Assembly: GCA_900551345.1 (NCBI GenBank)
Contig: URVP01000003.1
Location: forward strand, 1-34,104
Origin: an uncultured Eubacteriales bacterium
GTDB lineage: Bacteria; Bacillota; Clostridia; Monoglobales; UMGS1388
Length of the DNA stretch: 34,104 nucleotides
Direction: 5' to 3'
The notes under the pieces are model-generated. The model made no database searches. It saw only the letters and a list, made by a program, of their open reading frames with translations, and was not told where the DNA came from. Both the position numbers and the translations under genes were made by a program. Below, piece after piece: positions 31,752 to 34,104 of this stretch; position 1 is the stretch's first letter; every line of letters starts with the position of its first letter.

Positions 31752-31810
31752 AAAGGCGAAACGCCGTTATACTGTTTATAAAACCATATAATGATTTAAT
31801 TTTGACTTGG

Positions 31811-31866
31811 TAGGGCGGCTTGCCCACAAGCCGCCTTAATCGGCGGAATGTGGGGATTCCGCCCTA
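31811..31866. repeat. GC-rich palindromic element between jag and mnmE
   Basis: TAGGGCGG at 31811 and CCGCCCTA at 31859-31866 are exact inverted repeats. Between them GGCGGCTTG/CAAGCCGCC and GGCGGAAT/ATTCCGCC each form a hairpin with loops CCCA and GTGGGG. The element is GC-rich against AT-rich flanks, and looks like a REP- or MITE-type interspersed repeat that landed in the intergenic gap. It can also act as an RNA hairpin. Confidence 0.6.
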
Positions 31867-31932
31867 TGATTTATTAAAACGATTTAACACCTTTGTAAAA
31901 ACTATAGTGTAATACTTAACGGAGGTCTTTTA

Positions 31933-33264
31933 ATGACAGAACAGACCATAGCTGCAATATCAACTCCCGACGGAGTAGGTGCTCTTGCAGTTGTTCGAGT
32001 AAGCGGAGATAAAGCAATTGAATATACCAATACCATTTGCGGAAAAGATTTAACTAAAGCTACGCCCAGAGAAGCAGTTTTTACCAAAATTTTTTCTCTT
32101 GATAAATCTCATATTATAGATGAGGCAGTTGTGCTTATTATGAAAAATCCCGCAAGTTTTACAGGAGAGGATACGGTAGAAATATTCTGCCATGGCGGTC
32201 GCATGGTATGCAGAGCTATTCTTAAAGAACTCCTTAAAACCGGATGTAGAATGGCACTTCCCGGGGAATTTTCAAAACGGGCTTTTTTAAACGGAAAGAT
32301 TGACCTGGTAAAAGCCGAAAGCATAGGGGAAATAATCCATTCAAAAACCGAAAAAGCTTTCCTCGCCGCATCATCTCAGCTTGACGGAACTCTTTCCGCA
32401 AAAATTGAAGAATGCCGTCAAAACCTTATACTTGTGGCAGCCCATATATCTGCTTTGATAGATTATCCCGAAGAAGGGGTACCGGATATTAGCTCTATGG
32501 AGGTCAAAGAAAAAACAAACAAGGTAATAGAAAACCTAACCGTGCTGGAAAAAAACGCAGAAAACGGAATAATAATGTCCGGAGGACTAAATGTTGTCAT
32601 AGCCGGCAAACCCAATGTGGGTAAATCTTCATTACTCAATGCTATCTTGAATAAGGATCGAGCCATAGTAACAGATATTGCAGGAACCACAAGAGATATT
32701 TTGTGTGAACAGGCAAATATCGGCGGATATCTTATAAATTTAACTGATACAGCAGGAATACGAAAAACCGAAGATATAGTTGAGGCGCAAGGTGTGGAAA
32801 GAACCATACAAGGTATAGCTGACGCACACCTTGTAATAATTTTGCTTGATGCATCCAATCCTTTTGATGAACAGGATAAAAAGATTTCAGAATTAACCAA
32901 AGATAAAAAAATTCTTACTGTATATAACAAATGTGACATTATGAAATCCGAGCGTAACACGGACGGTATATATATTTCAGCAAAAAAAGGTATAGGAATA
33001 GACACCCTTTGCGAAAAAATTGCCGAATTTGCATCTAATTATGATGTAAATGATAATGAGATACCCATCACAAATATGCGTCAGCAGGAACTTATTATAA
33101 GAGCAAAATCAATTTTAGAATCCATAAATTTTGAATTTTTACCCATTGATATAATACTGTGCGAACTGGAAAACGCCATATCCATACTCGGAGAAATAAC
33201 CGGGGAAAATGTGAGTGAAGATATTATAGAAGCGGTTTTCAGTAATTTTTGTGTAGGTAAATGA
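31933..33264 (+). CDS. mnmE: tRNA modification GTPase MnmE
   Basis: The 443-residue GTPase works with MnmG to install the 5-aminomethyl-type modification at wobble uridine 34. The N-terminal domain has TIAAISTPDGVGALAVVRVSG and CHGGRMVCRAILKELLKTGCRMALPGEFSKRAFLNGKIDL. The G domain has Walker A VIAGKPNVGKSSLLNAI, TDIAGTTRDIL and NLTDTAGIRKTEDIVEAQGVERT, then NKCD. The C-terminus is NFCVGK, the diagnostic CxGK. GGAGG precedes the ATG by eight bases. It is followed by mnmG 12 bp later. Confidence 0.97.
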   Translation: MTEQTIAAISTPDGVGALAVVRVSGDKAIEYTNTICGKDLTKATPREAVFTKIFSLDKSHIIDEAVVLIMKNPASFTGEDTVEIFCHGGRMVCRAILKELLKTGCRMALPGEFSKRAFLNGKIDLVKAESIGEIIHSKTEKAFLAASSQLDGTLSAKIEECRQNLILVAAHISALIDYPEEGVPDISSMEVKEKTNKVIENLTVLEKNAENGIIMSGGLNVVIAGKPNVGKSSLLNAILNKDRAIVTDIAGTTRDILCEQANIGGYLINLTDTAGIRKTEDIVEAQGVERTIQGIADAHLVIILLDASNPFDEQDKKISELTKDKKILTVYNKCDIMKSERNTDGIYISAKKGIGIDTLCEKIAEFASNYDVNDNEIPITNMRQQELIIRAKSILESINFEFLPIDIILCELENAISILGEITGENVSEDIIEAVFSNFCVGK

Positions 33265-33276
33265 GGTGATCAATAA

Positions 33277-34104
33277 ATGCAGACATATTTTGCAGACAGC
33301 TACGATACAGCAATTATCGGCGGCGGCCATGCAGGCTGCGAAGCAGCACTGGCATCAGCACGGCTTGGCTGTAAAACCATTATATTTACAATAAATCTTG
33401 ACAGTATTGCAAATATGCCCTGCAATCCCAGTATCGGAGGCACTGCCAAGGGTCACCTTGTGCGTGAAATCGACGCTTTGGGCGGAGAAATGGGAAAAGC
33501 TGCTGATAAAATTTTTATACAATCCCGTATGCTGAACAAGGGGAAAGGACCGGCTGTATACTCTCTTCGTATACAGGCAGACAGACGGGCATATCAACGA
33601 GTTATGAAGCAAACTCTTGAACAGCAGGAAAATCTCGATATAAAACAATGTGAAATAACAAATCTCGAAAAAAAAGATGATTTGTGGTATCTTACCTCTC
33701 ATACAGGTGCTGTTTTTTCCGCAAAAACGGTTATTATTGCTACAGGAACATTTTTAAGAGGAAAAATTATATTGGGTGAAGTGTCATACAGCGGAGGGCC
33801 TGATGGTCTTTTTGCAGCTAATTCTCTTACCGATTCTCTTAAAAAACTGAACATTAACCTTTTAAGATTTAAAACGGGAACCCCCGCAAGAGTTCATAAA
33901 AGGTCAATTGATTTTTCAAAAATGGAAGTTCAGGAGGGCGACAAAGATATTGTTCCATTTTCATTTGAAAATGAAAATATAGGTGAAAATCAAGCTGTTT
34001 GTTACCTTACTTATACTAATGAAAATACCCACCAAATTATTAAGGATAACCTTCACAGATCCCCCCTCTATTCAGGGATGGTTGAAGGTATAGGCCCCAG
34101 ATAC
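33277..34104 (+). CDS. mnmG: tRNA uridine-5-carboxymethylaminomethyl modification enzyme MnmG, 5' part
   Basis: Open from ATG 33277 to the window end (276 codons), so the C-terminal half is outside. The FAD-binding start YDTAIIGGGHAGCEAALASARLG is followed by PCNPSIGGTAKGHLVREIDALGGEMGKAADK, QSRMLNKGKGPAVYSLRIQADRRAYQ, VIIATGTFLRGKI and RFKTGTPARVHKRSIDF, the MnmG/GidA series. AGGTGAT lies seven bases upstream. With MnmE it forms the wobble-uridine modification complex. Confidence 0.97.
   Translation, partial: MQTYFADSYDTAIIGGGHAGCEAALASARLGCKTIIFTINLDSIANMPCNPSIGGTAKGHLVREIDALGGEMGKAADKIFIQSRMLNKGKGPAVYSLRIQADRRAYQRVMKQTLEQQENLDIKQCEITNLEKKDDLWYLTSHTGAVFSAKTVIIATGTFLRGKIILGEVSYSGGPDGLFAANSLTDSLKKLNINLLRFKTGTPARVHKRSIDFSKMEVQEGDKDIVPFSFENENIGENQAVCYLTYTNENTHQIIKDNLHRSPLYSGMVEGIGPRY

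Noticed and set aside
32463..33005. 180-residue minus-strand frame opposite mnmE
   Set aside because: It is entirely within mnmE, with no start signals or known motif.
1..34104. CRISPR array, tRNA or rRNA genes
   Set aside because: No regularly spaced direct repeats and no tRNA cloverleaf or rRNA sequence were seen on either strand.

Overview
The window looks like a chromosomal segment of a low-GC, spore-forming Firmicute of the Clostridia, most likely an uncultured gut Oscillospirales or related lineage. The evidence is the gene order rpmH-rnpA-yidD-yidC-jag-mnmE-mnmG, a Firmicute-type 6S RNA, RicT, a SPOCS/LysM protein, consensus vegetative promoters with 17-bp spacers, and a site matching the sporulation sigma-E consensus. 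The lineage is inferred, not demonstrated.

Layout. (1) 1-1025: the 3' end of a large serine recombinase, visibly richer in GC than its surroundings, and the end of its element, abutting the 3' side of rpsI. (2) 1026-5899: rplM-rpsI on the minus strand, then a plus-strand run of ttcA-like, galU, an RluA-family pseudouridine synthase and an RlmD-like methyltransferase. (3) 5900-7700: a scarred accessory island with a two-gene unit of unknown function behind a palindrome, a degenerate IS1182-type transposase fused to a recombinase tail, and terminators. (4) 7731-10884, minus strand: an RCC1-repeat lipoprotein, a small 2[4Fe-4S] ferredoxin, ricT and holB. (5) 11024-14740, plus strand: a VIT/VWA protein, gapA, and a structured RNA with terminator and alternative antiterminator hairpins ahead of an orphan gene. 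(6) 14872-17262, minus strand: ispE and a SPOCS/LysM protein. (7) 17524-24637, plus strand: a secreted protein with three internal repeats, comM, a glycosyltransferase-CsaB fusion, ruvX and a DUF1292 gene. (8) 24686-24950: 6S RNA. (9) 25023-26286, minus strand: three small proteins downstream of a sigma-E-like promoter, plus a Cys-rich membrane peptide. (10) 26383-29371, plus strand: a phosphodiesterase, a GH2 glycosidase, a NusG-II protein and a Gx transporter. (11) 29462 to the end: the rpmH to mnmG block, without dnaA beside it.

Most genes are housekeeping: ribosome and tRNA modification, replication clamp loading, glycolysis, isoprenoid synthesis, and membrane protein insertion. The most notable less-explained items are the RNA at 14167-14320 with the gene behind it, the small-protein cluster at 25023-25952 with its sigma-E-like promoter, the 6246-7126 gene pair, the triple-repeat secreted protein and the GT-CsaB fusion. 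All assignments come from reading the sequence; no database search was run.
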